This document shows, piece by piece, positions 1 to 7,062 of a stretch of DNA of 19,965 nucleotides (within the stretch, counting starts at the first letter, position 1; each line of letters opens with the position of its first letter). The translations under genes and the position numbers were made by a program. The stretch spans positions 1-19,965 of the forward strand of contig RFZE01000013.1 in NCBI GenBank assembly GCA_009920875.1, in the 5' to 3' direction. Source of the stretch: Alphaproteobacteria bacterium (GTDB taxonomy: Bacteria; Pseudomonadota; Alphaproteobacteria; RS24). Below the pieces are notes generated by a model. The model searched no databases, was not told where the DNA came from, and saw only the letters and a program-made list of their open reading frames with translations.

Positions 1-893
1 TGGAGGGCGATGTCACCATCGCCGTGTCGCATTCAACCTTGAATTATAAAGACGGGCTGGCACTGACCGGTGCCTCACCTGTGGTGCGCGTTTGGCCGAT
101 GATTCCGGGCATTGATTTTGCCGGCACGGTCGAAAAATCCGAGCACCCTGATTTCAAAGAAGGCGATGATGTGATTTTGAACGGCTGGGGCGTCGGCGAG
201 ACGCATTTTGGCGGCTATGCCGGTAAAGCGCGCGTCAAGGGCGATTGGCTGGTCAAGCGACCGGCTGCCATTTCGGCTGCGCAAAGCATGGCCATCGGCA
301 CGGCCGGTTATACCGCCATGCTATGCGTCATGGCTTTGGCTGATACGCCGACAGATGCCGGTGAAATTCTGGTCACCGGCGCGGCCGGTGGTGTTGGCTC
401 GGTCGCTTTGGCGCTGCTGTCAAAACTCGGCTATCAGGCGGTCGCCTCTACAGGACGCATGGAAGAAGAAGCCTATTTGACCGGACTGGGCGCAACGCGC
501 GTCATTGACCGCAACACATTGTCGGAAAAGGGCCGCCCGTTGGATAAAGAGCAATGGGCCGGTGTCGTCGATGCGGTCGGCAGCCACACTTTGGCCAATG
601 CCATTGCGCAGACCAAATATGGCGGCACGGTCGCCGCTTGCGGTTTGGCGCAAGGGCCGGACCTGCCCGCCACGGTGATGCCGTTTATTCTGCGCGGCGT
701 GACTTTGGCCGGCATTGATAGCGTTATGGCGCCGCGTGAAAAACGCGAAGCGGCATGGGCGCAATTGGCCGAGCATCTTGACCTGGCCAAGCTTGACGCC
801 ATGTCGAGCCAAGCGACATTGGATGATTTACCCGCCTTGGGCGAAAAAATACTTGCCGGTCAGACGCGGGGTCGTCTGATTGTGACGCTTTAG
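1..893 (+). CDS. acuI: Acryloyl-CoA reductase / YhdH-type quinone oxidoreductase, 5'-truncated by window edge
   Basis: The product is a medium-chain dehydrogenase/reductase of the AcuI/YhdH family. Known members reduce acryloyl-CoA to propionyl-CoA with NADPH, a step in acrylate and DMSP breakdown that also protects against toxic acryloyl-CoA. The frame is open from base 3, so the gene starts outside the window; about 296 residues are visible of a usual 325-330, so roughly 30 N-terminal residues are missing. Family marks are STLNYKDG just inside the window, PGIDFAGTV near base 111, GTAGYTA near 297, and the Rossmann loop VTGAAGGVGS at about 372-401. There are no zinc-ligand cysteines, as expected for this zinc-free branch. 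The TAG stop overlaps the stop codon of the converging SDR gene. The family assignment is firm; the acryloyl-CoA substrate is inferred from the family. Confidence 0.88.
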   Translation, partial: EGDVTIAVSHSTLNYKDGLALTGASPVVRVWPMIPGIDFAGTVEKSEHPDFKEGDDVILNGWGVGETHFGGYAGKARVKGDWLVKRPAAISAAQSMAIGTAGYTAMLCVMALADTPTDAGEILVTGAAGGVGSVALALLSKLGYQAVASTGRMEEEAYLTGLGATRVIDRNTLSEKGRPLDKEQWAGVVDAVGSHTLANAIAQTKYGGTVAACGLAQGPDLPATVMPFILRGVTLAGIDSVMAPREKREAAWAQLAEHLDLAKLDAMSSQATLDDLPALGEKILAGQTRGRLIVTL

Positions 894-1672
894 AAAATCG
901 AATAAGCGCCATCAATGACGAATAAATCGCCGGAATGATAGGCCGATGCATTGGAGGTCAAATAGACCGCAATGCCGCCGAAATCATCCGGCTCGCCCCA
1001 GCGCCGTGCCGGTACGCGCGAGATGACTTTGGTCTCAAACACATCGCTGCCTTGCGCCCCTGCCGTCATATCGGTGGCAATCCAGCCTGGCAAAATCGCA
1101 TTGGCGCGCACTCCATAACGCGCATGTTCAACGGCGATGGATTTCATCATTGAGATGACCGCACCTTTGGTGGCGGCGTAATGCTGATTGCGCGCGGCGC
1201 CCTCAATGGCGGCGAGGCTGGCAATACCAACCAATGAACCGCCCGGGTCGCCGTTTTCGGCGCGCGCGACCATATGTTTGGCAGCTGCGCGCAGGGTGAA
1301 AAACACGCCGTCAAGATTGACCGCCAAAACGTCGCGATAGGCATTTGTGTCCATATCGGCAAATGTACCGGCCAGCTTGCCGATACCGGCATTGGCAAAG
1401 ACGCTGTCAACGCGGCCCATTTCTTTCACCGTATCTTCAAAAGCCGCATTGACGGCGGCCTCATCGGCAACATTGACATTCCAAGCCTGCGCTTTCACGC
1501 CGTGTCCGGATAATTCGGCAACCGCTTTTTCATTATTCGCTTCATTCGTGCCCCAAATGGCAATATCGGCACCGGCTTGCGCCATAGCCGATGCCATACC
1601 CAGCCCGATGCCGCGATTGCCGCCGGTCACCAGTGCCACTTTTCCGGTTAAGTCAAACGGTTGATAGCTCAT
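890..1672 (-). CDS. SDR family NAD(P)-dependent oxidoreductase
   Basis: A classical short-chain dehydrogenase/reductase of 260 residues, a cytoplasmic Rossmann-fold enzyme acting on an unknown alcohol/ketone pair. The cofactor loop TGGNRGIG is at residues 16-23, the NAG motif at 94-96, and the tetrad is complete: Asn119, Ser152, Tyr165 and Lys169 (YxxxK). A proline-glycine turn (LPGWIATDM) and the C-terminal DGAY are typical of sugar or 3-oxoacyl-type members, but the substrate cannot be read from sequence. I place the start at the ATG at 1672 because AGGGAGA lies five bases before it; a start 12 codons upstream has no such site. A TATAGT on the minus strand at 1712-1707 is a possible -10 box. 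The TAA stop shares bases with the stop of the facing acuI-like gene. Confidence 0.88.
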   Translation of the reverse strand: MSYQPFDLTGKVALVTGGNRGIGLGMASAMAQAGADIAIWGTNEANNEKAVAELSGHGVKAQAWNVNVADEAAVNAAFEDTVKEMGRVDSVFANAGIGKLAGTFADMDTNAYRDVLAVNLDGVFFTLRAAAKHMVARAENGDPGGSLVGIASLAAIEGAARNQHYAATKGAVISMMKSIAVEHARYGVRANAILPGWIATDMTAGAQGSDVFETKVISRVPARRWGEPDDFGGIAVYLTSNASAYHSGDLFVIDGAYSIF

Positions 1673-1794
1673 GAAAATCTCCCTGTTTCCGCCCTGTTTG
1701 GCTGTCACTATATCGGCTCTGCCGCATAAGAAAAGGCCTTAAACCGACCGCCGCAGCTTTTGACCTGAACGAGTTGGAGTGGCACTGTGCTGTC

Positions 1795-2220
1795 ATGGTG
1801 AAGCGATTCCTATTGTTGTTTTTTCTGGCGCTGCCCGTCGCCGCCGCGCCCTTAAGCGTGGCGACATTGGATGGGCGCGAATTGGTGTTTGAGGTGGCGG
1901 TGGCCGATACGGCAGAAAAACAAAGGCGCGGTTTGATGTTCGTCAAAGATATGGCGCCGCAACATGGCATGGTGTTTCCCATGCAGCCACCGCGCATTGC
2001 GCAATTTTGGATGCGCAATACGCTTGTGCCGCTCGATATGATTTTCATTTTGCCGGGCGGCATGATTGGTGAGATTGTGACGCGCCTCGACACGCAATCG
2101 GATGCGCCGACGCGTTCTCGGCAAAAAGTCAGTGCCGTATTGGAAATAAATGCCGGTGAGGCGCAAAGACTGAAAATCAGCATTGGCGATTTGGTGCGCA
2201 TGGACGGGGTTAATTTCTGA
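1795..2220 (+). CDS. DUF192 family protein with signal peptide
   Basis: A small DUF192-domain protein of about 141 residues. It begins with a lysine/arginine pair, a hydrophobic run (FLLLFFLALPV) and an AAA region, a typical Sec signal peptide, so the mature protein should be periplasmic. The DUF192 core is clear: RRGLMF, then GMVFPM, then FWMRNTLVPLDMIFI and a C-terminal LEINAGEAQRLKI segment. The biochemical role of the family is not established. The ATG at 1795 starts directly at the signal peptide; the nearest purine-rich stretch (GGAGTGG, 1776-1782) is a little far, and an in-frame TTG seven codons upstream is possible but would spoil the signal peptide. The stop overlaps the next start as TGATG, indicating co-translation with the SRAP gene. 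Confidence 0.85.
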   Translation: MVKRFLLLFFLALPVAAAPLSVATLDGRELVFEVAVADTAEKQRRGLMFVKDMAPQHGMVFPMQPPRIAQFWMRNTLVPLDMIFILPGGMIGEIVTRLDTQSDAPTRSRQKVSAVLEINAGEAQRLKISIGDLVRMDGVNF

Positions 2221-2921
2221 TGTGCGGTCGTTTTGCCCTTGCCACGCCGCCGGAGGATCTGCGCCAATTGGTCGATTTCTCAAATCGTGTCAATTTTCCG
2301 CCGCGCTATAATATTGCGCCGACCCAGCCGGTCAGCATTATTCGCGCCGTGCCCGGGCGCGAAATGGCGCTGGTGCAATGGGGGCTGATTGCGCCTTGGT
2401 TGAAGCCCGAACAAGTCGGCGATAAATCGGCGCGCCCGCAAATTAATGCGCGGGCTGAGACGATTACCGAAAAGCCCAGTTTCAAAAATGCTTTTCGCCG
2501 CCGCCGCTGTCTCATTCCGTCGGACGGGTTTTATGAATGGGATCGCAAGCTTGGCCAGCCCTATCGCATTTACCGCGCTAATGAGCAGCCGTTTTTCATG
2601 GCCGCGATTTGGGAGATTTGGAACGGTGCCGATGGCAGCGAAATTGAAAGTTGCGCCATTATCACCACGGCGGCCAATGACCGTTTAAGCCCGATACATC
2701 ACCGCATGCCGGCGATGATTACACCGGCGCAGGCAGAAGATTGGCTGGTGACGCCCGAGACCGAAGCGGAAAAACTGCTTCCCCTTTTGGGGGCGGCACC
2801 GGAAGATGACTTTACCGCCACGCCGATTTCCAAGCGGGTCAATAAGGTGGCGGAAGATGATGCCGATTTATGGGTCGCGCATATTGAAAAAGCGCCGCCC
2901 AAGCAAATGGATTTATTTTAG
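2220..2921 (+). CDS. SOS response-associated peptidase (SRAP/YedK/HMCES-like)
   Basis: A 233-residue SRAP protein. Members of this family (E. coli YedK, human HMCES) form a thiazolidine crosslink with abasic sites in single-stranded DNA through the N-terminal cysteine, shielding the lesion. The sequence starts MCGRF, so Cys2 becomes the N-terminus after methionine removal. Other signature pieces are YNIAPTQ (30-36, Asn31), WGLIAPW (54-60), NARAET (76-81), LIPSDGFYEW (98-107, Glu106) and HHRMP (160-164, His160). All active-site positions are therefore present and the length is normal. The ATG overlaps the DUF192 stop (TGATG). The TAG stop is part of the TAGGAG ribosome-binding site of the following VOC gene. 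No LexA-type operator was recognised. Confidence 0.93.
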   Translation: MCGRFALATPPEDLRQLVDFSNRVNFPPRYNIAPTQPVSIIRAVPGREMALVQWGLIAPWLKPEQVGDKSARPQINARAETITEKPSFKNAFRRRRCLIPSDGFYEWDRKLGQPYRIYRANEQPFFMAAIWEIWNGADGSEIESCAIITTAANDRLSPIHHRMPAMITPAQAEDWLVTPETEAEKLLPLLGAAPEDDFTATPISKRVNKVAEDDADLWVAHIEKAPPKQMDLF

Positions 2922-2930
2922 GAGCCTGTC

Positions 2931-3773
2931 ATGAGTGTTGTTGACCATATTATCATCGCCGTTGAGGACCTCGAGAAAGCCTCGCAAGATTATGCGCTGA
3001 TGCTGGGGCGTGCGCCGAGCTGGCGCGGTACGCATCCTGATTATGGCAGTGCCAATACACTGTTTCGTCTCGATAATTGCTATTTGGAATTGCTCGCCGC
3101 CAATGGTGAAGGTTGGGCCGGTGACATGATACGCACGGTTCTGGAGGCGCAAGGTCAGTCTTTATGCGCGCTCATTTTCGCTACCGATGATTGCGAAGCT
3201 TTTTTGGAGAACGCACGCGCCCACGGCTTGGACGCTGCCGATCCGGTGCCCGGTCACGGCATTGACGACAATACAGGCGTCACCCGCACATGGCAGACCA
3301 TGCATTGGGATATAGCTGCGTCGCGTGGCATTTTTTCTTTCTGCATCCGCCATGATGACTTGTCAGCCCTGCCAATGGCCGAGATTGAAGGGGACGGGCC
3401 GGTAACGGCGGTTGACCATGTGGTGGTGCAAACCAAAAGCGCCGAAGCGGCAAAAAAGTTTTATGGCGACCAGCTGGGCATCCGTTTGGCGTTGGAACAG
3501 CATGTGCTTGATTGGGGCGGCACGCAGCTTTTCTTCCGCACCAATTCGATGAGCGTGGAAGTGCTGGCCACTGAAAAAGCCGGTGATGATGACCGCCTAT
3601 GGGGCTTGGCGCTGAAGACGGAAGATATTGTCGTGACGCAGAAGCGTTTGAGCGATGCCGGTATCGCCGTGTCAGAAGTGCGCGAGGGACGCAAGCCCGG
3701 CACCAAAGTCTGCACCGCCAAAAGCCATGTGCTGAACGTGCCGACCTTGCTGATTGAGCATCCTAAAAATTAA
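2931..3773 (+). CDS. VOC (glyoxalase/bleomycin-resistance fold) protein, two-domain
   Basis: A 280-residue protein with two vicinal-oxygen-chelate modules. The first runs from about residue 3 (VDHIIIAVEDL) to about 145 and resembles the glyoxalase-like domain in which the metal site is often relaxed; the second starts at about 160 (AVDHVVVQTKSAE) and ends near 278 (LIEHP). Possible metal-ligand positions include His6, Glu53, His163, Glu210 and Glu276. Enzymes of this fold include dioxygenases, glyoxalases, epimerases and drug-binding proteins, and nothing in the sequence decides between them. The start follows TAGGAG with good spacing. The gene ends tail to tail with the Sua5 gene, sharing the four bases TTAA. 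Fold assignment is good, function unknown. Confidence 0.82.
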   Translation: MSVVDHIIIAVEDLEKASQDYALMLGRAPSWRGTHPDYGSANTLFRLDNCYLELLAANGEGWAGDMIRTVLEAQGQSLCALIFATDDCEAFLENARAHGLDAADPVPGHGIDDNTGVTRTWQTMHWDIAASRGIFSFCIRHDDLSALPMAEIEGDGPVTAVDHVVVQTKSAEAAKKFYGDQLGIRLALEQHVLDWGGTQLFFRTNSMSVEVLATEKAGDDDRLWGLALKTEDIVVTQKRLSDAGIAVSEVREGRKPGTKVCTAKSHVLNVPTLLIEHPKN

Positions 3774-4717
3774 GCGGCAGCGCGCGCAAGGCGGTCATTT
3801 ATCGCCTCACCCAGCGCTTCCATGGGTATCGCCATAATGGCCAAGCCCTTGCCGCTTTCTTGCGCTGCGTCATCAGCGGCATGCAGAACGGAAAATAAAT
3901 TGGCCGCGGCTTCCGCCAAATCACCCGTTGCGCTTAAATTGGCAAAGCACGGTTCGGCGGTTGCGCCAAAGCCGATGAGCAATTCATTTTCGCGTGCCGT
4001 TTCGGCATTGAGGCGCAAACCGCTTTGCGGCGCATAATGGCGCGCCAAACGGCCGGGCGCGAGGCGCGCCTGCGCGGTTGTTTCTTCGGGCGGCTCAGCA
4101 AGCTTCGTCCCCAGACAGGCTTCTATGTCAGCACGCGCCAAGCCACCGGCGCGCAGCCATAATGGCGTGTCATCAAGACAGCCGATAATGCTCGATTCCA
4201 GACCAATAGTGCAGGCGCCGCCATCGAGCACGTCAATATCGGGCAGCATGGCGGCAACATGGGCGGCACTGCTTGGGCTTAAGCGCCCTGACGGATTGGC
4301 GCTCGGCGCAACCAGTGGCCGCGCCACGACGCGCAATAATTTTTGTGCCGTTTCATGCGCCGGAATGCGCAAGGCAATGGTGTCGAGACCGGCTGAGGCG
4401 AGCGGATCAACCGGACAATCGGCTTGGCGCGGCACCACTAAGGTCAACGGCCCGGGCCAAAAGGCAGCGGCCAGTTTTTCAGCCTGTTCGTTAAACCGAC
4501 CAATGGCGCGCGCTGCCTTCATATCAGCAACATGACATATTAGTGGATTGAATTGTGGCCGCGCTTTGGTTGCATAAATCGCGGCAATGGCATCTCCATT
4601 GGTCGCATCACCGGCGAGGCCATAAACCGTCTCGGTCGGCAGGGCAAGCAGAGCGCCCTGTTTCAGCTTGTCGGCGCAATCGGCAATCGCTTGTGCGGTG
4701 GCAGGATATGTGGCCAC
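3770..4717 (-). CDS. L-threonylcarbamoyladenylate synthase, Sua5 type
   Basis: This enzyme makes threonylcarbamoyl-AMP from threonine, bicarbonate and ATP, the first step of the t6A37 modification of ANN-decoding tRNAs. The YrdC domain occupies about residues 10-195: PTETVYGLAGDA (27-38), KARP (51-54), WPGPLTLV (87-94), APSANPSG (137-144) and GLESSI (172-177). A linker APGRLARHYAP (220-230), close to the usual PG-RHYAP element, leads into a Sua5 C-terminal domain to residue 315, which marks it as Sua5 rather than the short TsaC form. Translation starts at a GTG at 4717, preceded at six bases by AGAGGGAG; no in-frame ATG fits. It is divergent from the metallo-hydrolase gene across 94 bases. 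Confidence 0.92.
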   Translation of the reverse strand: MATYPATAQAIADCADKLKQGALLALPTETVYGLAGDATNGDAIAAIYATKARPQFNPLICHVADMKAARAIGRFNEQAEKLAAAFWPGPLTLVVPRQADCPVDPLASAGLDTIALRIPAHETAQKLLRVVARPLVAPSANPSGRLSPSSAAHVAAMLPDIDVLDGGACTIGLESSIIGCLDDTPLWLRAGGLARADIEACLGTKLAEPPEETTAQARLAPGRLARHYAPQSGLRLNAETARENELLIGFGATAEPCFANLSATGDLAEAAANLFSVLHAADDAAQESGKGLAIMAIPMEALGEAINDRLARAAA

Positions 4718-4731
4718 ACCAAACTCCCTCT

Positions 4732-4779
4732 TTGAACTCTGCGGCAGATGCCATATGTTGTTAGCAAGCGATGGGATTC
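4732..4779 (+). promoter_or_regulatory. Possible promoter and single GANTC site ahead of the metallo-hydrolase operon
   Basis: In the 94-base divergent gap between the Sua5 and metallo-hydrolase genes, TTGAAC (4732-4737) and TATGTT (4754-4759) with 16 bases between them resemble a sigma70 promoter on the plus strand. A GATTC (4775-4779), one of few GANTC sites in the window, would fall at the start of the transcript. The hexamers are imperfect and no experimental support exists. Confidence 0.3.
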
Positions 4780-4811
4780 ATGCCAAGCCTTGTAAAGGCG
4801 TTGAGGATATT

Positions 4812-5882
4812 GTGACAGAACAAGCAAAAGCGAGCTCGCAGGCGCACGGCCTGCGCTATCCATTTGACGAAAAGCCGGAAGTCGGTGCGCCGATTGAGGT
4901 GGCTGATGGCGTTTTTTGGGCGCGTATGGATCTGCCCTATACATTGGACCACATCAATGTCTGGCTGCTGCGCGATGGAGATGGCTGGGTGATTGTCGAT
5001 ACATGTGTCGATATGGAAAGTTCGCGCGCCCATTGGGAAGAGCTGTTTGGCGGCTTTATGGGCGGCAAGCCGGTCCATAAGGTGATTGTCACCCATATGC
5101 ATCCTGACCATGTCGGGCTGGCCGGTTGGCTGGTCAAACGCTTTGATGCCGATTTTCATATGTCGCGTGCCGATTATCTGATGTGCCGTGCCATGGCCGC
5201 CGATACCGGCAAAGACGTGCCCGATGAGGGCATTCGCTTTTATCGCGCTGCCGGTTTTGACGAGCACGCTTTAGAGCGTTATCGCGTGCGCTTTGGCGGT
5301 TTCGGCCAGCATATTCACGCGCTGCCGCAAGCCTATAAGCGCGTCAAACAAGATGATGAAATTGTCATTGACGGTTTTACATGGCGCATTGAAATCGGCT
5401 CGGGCCATGCGCCGGAACATGCCTGCCTTTATTGCGAAGAGAAAAATGTGCTGATTTCAGGCGACCAAGTCATCCCACGCATCTCGTCCAATGTCTCTTT
5501 GTTTCCGACCGAGCCAATGGGCAATCCGCTGCAAGATTGGATTGATAGCTGCCACCGCATTCGCGAGGCCATTCCTGATGATGTGCTGGTTTGTCCGGCC
5601 CATAATGAGCCGTTTTACGGCCTGCATGCGCGTCTCAATGCCTTGATTGACGGCCATGAAAATTCCTTGGCGCGCTTGAGCGAAGTGTGCGAAGAGCCGC
5701 GCCGTGCCATTGACGGCAAAGTTTTCTCGGTATTGTTCAAACGCCGTGTCGGACGCGAAGTGTTTTTCATGGCGGCTGGTGAAAGTCTGGCGCATCTCAT
5801 GTGTTTGGTGCATCGCGGCGATTTGACGATGAATTATGATGCAGATGGCGTATGCTATTATCAGAAAGTGGCGAAAGCCTAA
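4812..5882 (+). CDS. MBL-fold metallo-hydrolase, LACTB2-like
   Basis: A metallo-beta-lactamase-fold hydrolase of 356 residues. The two-metal site is complete: HMHPDH at residues 95-100, His199 in SGHAPEH, Asp218 in SGDQV and His264 in PAHNEP. The C-terminal extension of about 80 residues with a helical, winged-helix-like character resembles LACTB2-type proteins, some of which cleave RNA; others in this branch are thioesterases or glyoxalase II relatives, so the substrate is open. I start at the GTG at 4812 because GAGG (4803-4806) lies five bases before it; the open frame continues upstream to 4668, into the opposite Sua5 gene, without a comparable site. The stop is 17 bases before xseB, suggesting one transcript with xseB-ispA-dxs-tlyA. 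Confidence 0.87.
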   Translation: MTEQAKASSQAHGLRYPFDEKPEVGAPIEVADGVFWARMDLPYTLDHINVWLLRDGDGWVIVDTCVDMESSRAHWEELFGGFMGGKPVHKVIVTHMHPDHVGLAGWLVKRFDADFHMSRADYLMCRAMAADTGKDVPDEGIRFYRAAGFDEHALERYRVRFGGFGQHIHALPQAYKRVKQDDEIVIDGFTWRIEIGSGHAPEHACLYCEEKNVLISGDQVIPRISSNVSLFPTEPMGNPLQDWIDSCHRIREAIPDDVLVCPAHNEPFYGLHARLNALIDGHENSLARLSEVCEEPRRAIDGKVFSVLFKRRVGREVFFMAAGESLAHLMCLVHRGDLTMNYDADGVCYYQKVAKA

Positions 5883-5899
5883 AAGGCGAGGAGACCGGC

Positions 5900-6142
5900 A
5901 TGGCCGATAAAGTTGAAATTGCCGAAGATATTTTGAAGCTCAGCTTTGAAGAAGCATTGGGCGAGTTGGAAAGCATTGTCGATCGTTTGGAAACCGGCGA
6001 TGTTGCATTGGAAGAATCGATTGAGATTTATAAACGCGGCAATCAATTGCGCGCCTATTGCGATGAGAAGCTGAAATCGGCACAAGCCAAAATTGAAAAA
6101 ATAACCGGCGATGGCGGCACCGCATCGCTGGATACCGACTAG
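5900..6142 (+). CDS. xseB: Exodeoxyribonuclease VII small subunit
   Basis: XseB, 80 residues, the small subunit that assembles in several copies on XseA to form exonuclease VII, a single-strand-specific DNase. The hallmark is the segment SFEEALGELESIVDRLETG followed by LEESIEIYKRG and a helical tail with LKSAQAKIEKI, which matches the family's two-helix structure. The ATG at 5900 follows GAGGAGA at a good distance; 16 further in-frame codons upstream overlap the metallo-hydrolase gene and are not needed. xseA is not in this window. Location directly before ispA and dxs is the arrangement seen in many proteobacteria, where the three genes are probably co-transcribed. Confidence 0.95.
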   Translation: MADKVEIAEDILKLSFEEALGELESIVDRLETGDVALEESIEIYKRGNQLRAYCDEKLKSAQAKIEKITGDGGTASLDTD

Positions 6143-6147
6143 CGGCC

Positions 6148-7035
6148 ATGACCGATTTTGAAACAGACCGCCGCCACGCGCTAGCTCAAGTGGCGGCGTT
6201 TTTCGATACGCTGTTGCAATTGCCCGACGGGCCCGAGAGCCGCCTGATTGAGGCCATGCGCTACACCGTGCTGTCAGAAGGTAAGGGCTTTCGTCCCTAT
6301 CTTGCTTATGCGGCGGCGCAATTATTCAATGTCGATGAAGGGTCGGCCATTCGCGTCGCGGCGGCTGTTGAGGCAGTGCATTGTTATTCGCTGATACATG
6401 ATGATTTACCGGCCATGGATGACGACGATATGCGGCGCGGCAAGCCCAGCCTGCATGTCGCTTTTGACGAGGCGACCGCCATATTGGCCGGCGATGCGCT
6501 GCTGACTTTGGCCTTTGAAATTTTGGCCGATGAGGCGGCACATAAGGAAATGAGCAAAAGGCTGGAATTGGTGACGGCGCTGGCGCGCGCTGCCGGCATG
6601 CAGGGTATGGTTGGCGGACAGATGATTGATTTGCAATCGCCGCAGCTTGATTTGGATGCCGATGGCCTGACCCGCTTGCAAAAAATGAAAACCGGCGCGC
6701 TTATCGGTTTTGCGCTTGAGGCGGGGGCTATTTTGGGCGGTGCGGACGAGGCGGAACGCCATGCTCTGACCGGCTATGCGCATGATATTGGGCTGGCTTT
6801 TCAAATTGCCGATGATGTGCTTGATGTCGATGCCAAGAGCGCCGATTTGGGCAAAACGGCAGGCAAAGACGCGGCGGATGGCAAAGTGACCTTTGCCTCG
6901 CTTTTGGGCACGGAGCGCGCGCGCGACCAAGCCGATTTATTGGTCAAACAAGCAATTTCCCATTTGACGGTGTTTGGCGAGGCCGCCAATGGGCTGCGAC
7001 AAGCTGCCGAATTTGTGATTGCGCGCCATAGCTGA
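6148..7035 (+). CDS. ispA: Polyprenyl (farnesyl/geranyl) diphosphate synthase
   Basis: A trans-isoprenyl diphosphate synthase of 295 residues that condenses isopentenyl and dimethylallyl diphosphates to geranyl and farnesyl diphosphate, precursors of quinone side chains and undecaprenyl phosphate. The first aspartate-rich motif DDLPAMD is at residues 85-91, followed by the RRGKPSLH segment; the second, DDVLD, is at 222-226. GKGFRP (45-50) and GKTAGKDAADGK (235-246) are also typical of the bacterial short-chain type. It begins five bases after the xseB stop with no good ribosome-binding site, so translational coupling to xseB is likely. Directly followed by dxs, which supplies its substrates through the MEP pathway. 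Confidence 0.94.
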   Translation: MTDFETDRRHALAQVAAFFDTLLQLPDGPESRLIEAMRYTVLSEGKGFRPYLAYAAAQLFNVDEGSAIRVAAAVEAVHCYSLIHDDLPAMDDDDMRRGKPSLHVAFDEATAILAGDALLTLAFEILADEAAHKEMSKRLELVTALARAAGMQGMVGGQMIDLQSPQLDLDADGLTRLQKMKTGALIGFALEAGAILGGADEAERHALTGYAHDIGLAFQIADDVLDVDAKSADLGKTAGKDAADGKVTFASLLGTERARDQADLLVKQAISHLTVFGEAANGLRQAAEFVIARHS

Positions 7036-7062
7036 TAAGAAAACGTCAGCAAAGGAGCCTTT

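Noticed and set aside
886..908. Short inverted repeat CGCTT/AAGCG across the acuI-SDR junction as a possible terminator
   Set aside because: Only five pairs with a 13-base loop and no T run on either strand, so it is not convincing as an intrinsic terminator.
1653..2267. A 204-codon minus-strand open frame opposite the DUF192 gene
   Set aside because: The plus-strand gene has a signal peptide, family motifs and a coupled neighbour; the antisense frame has none of these.
4555..4764. Small plus-strand open frames in the 5' part of the Sua5 gene
   Set aside because: They lie opposite the conserved YrdC core and show neither family resemblance nor initiation signals.
4668..4811. Longer N-terminus for the metallo-hydrolase beginning inside the Sua5 gene
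   Set aside because: The extension would overlap the Sua5 coding start, has a cysteine-rich unrelated sequence and lacks a ribosome-binding site, while GTG 4812 has GAGG at proper spacing.
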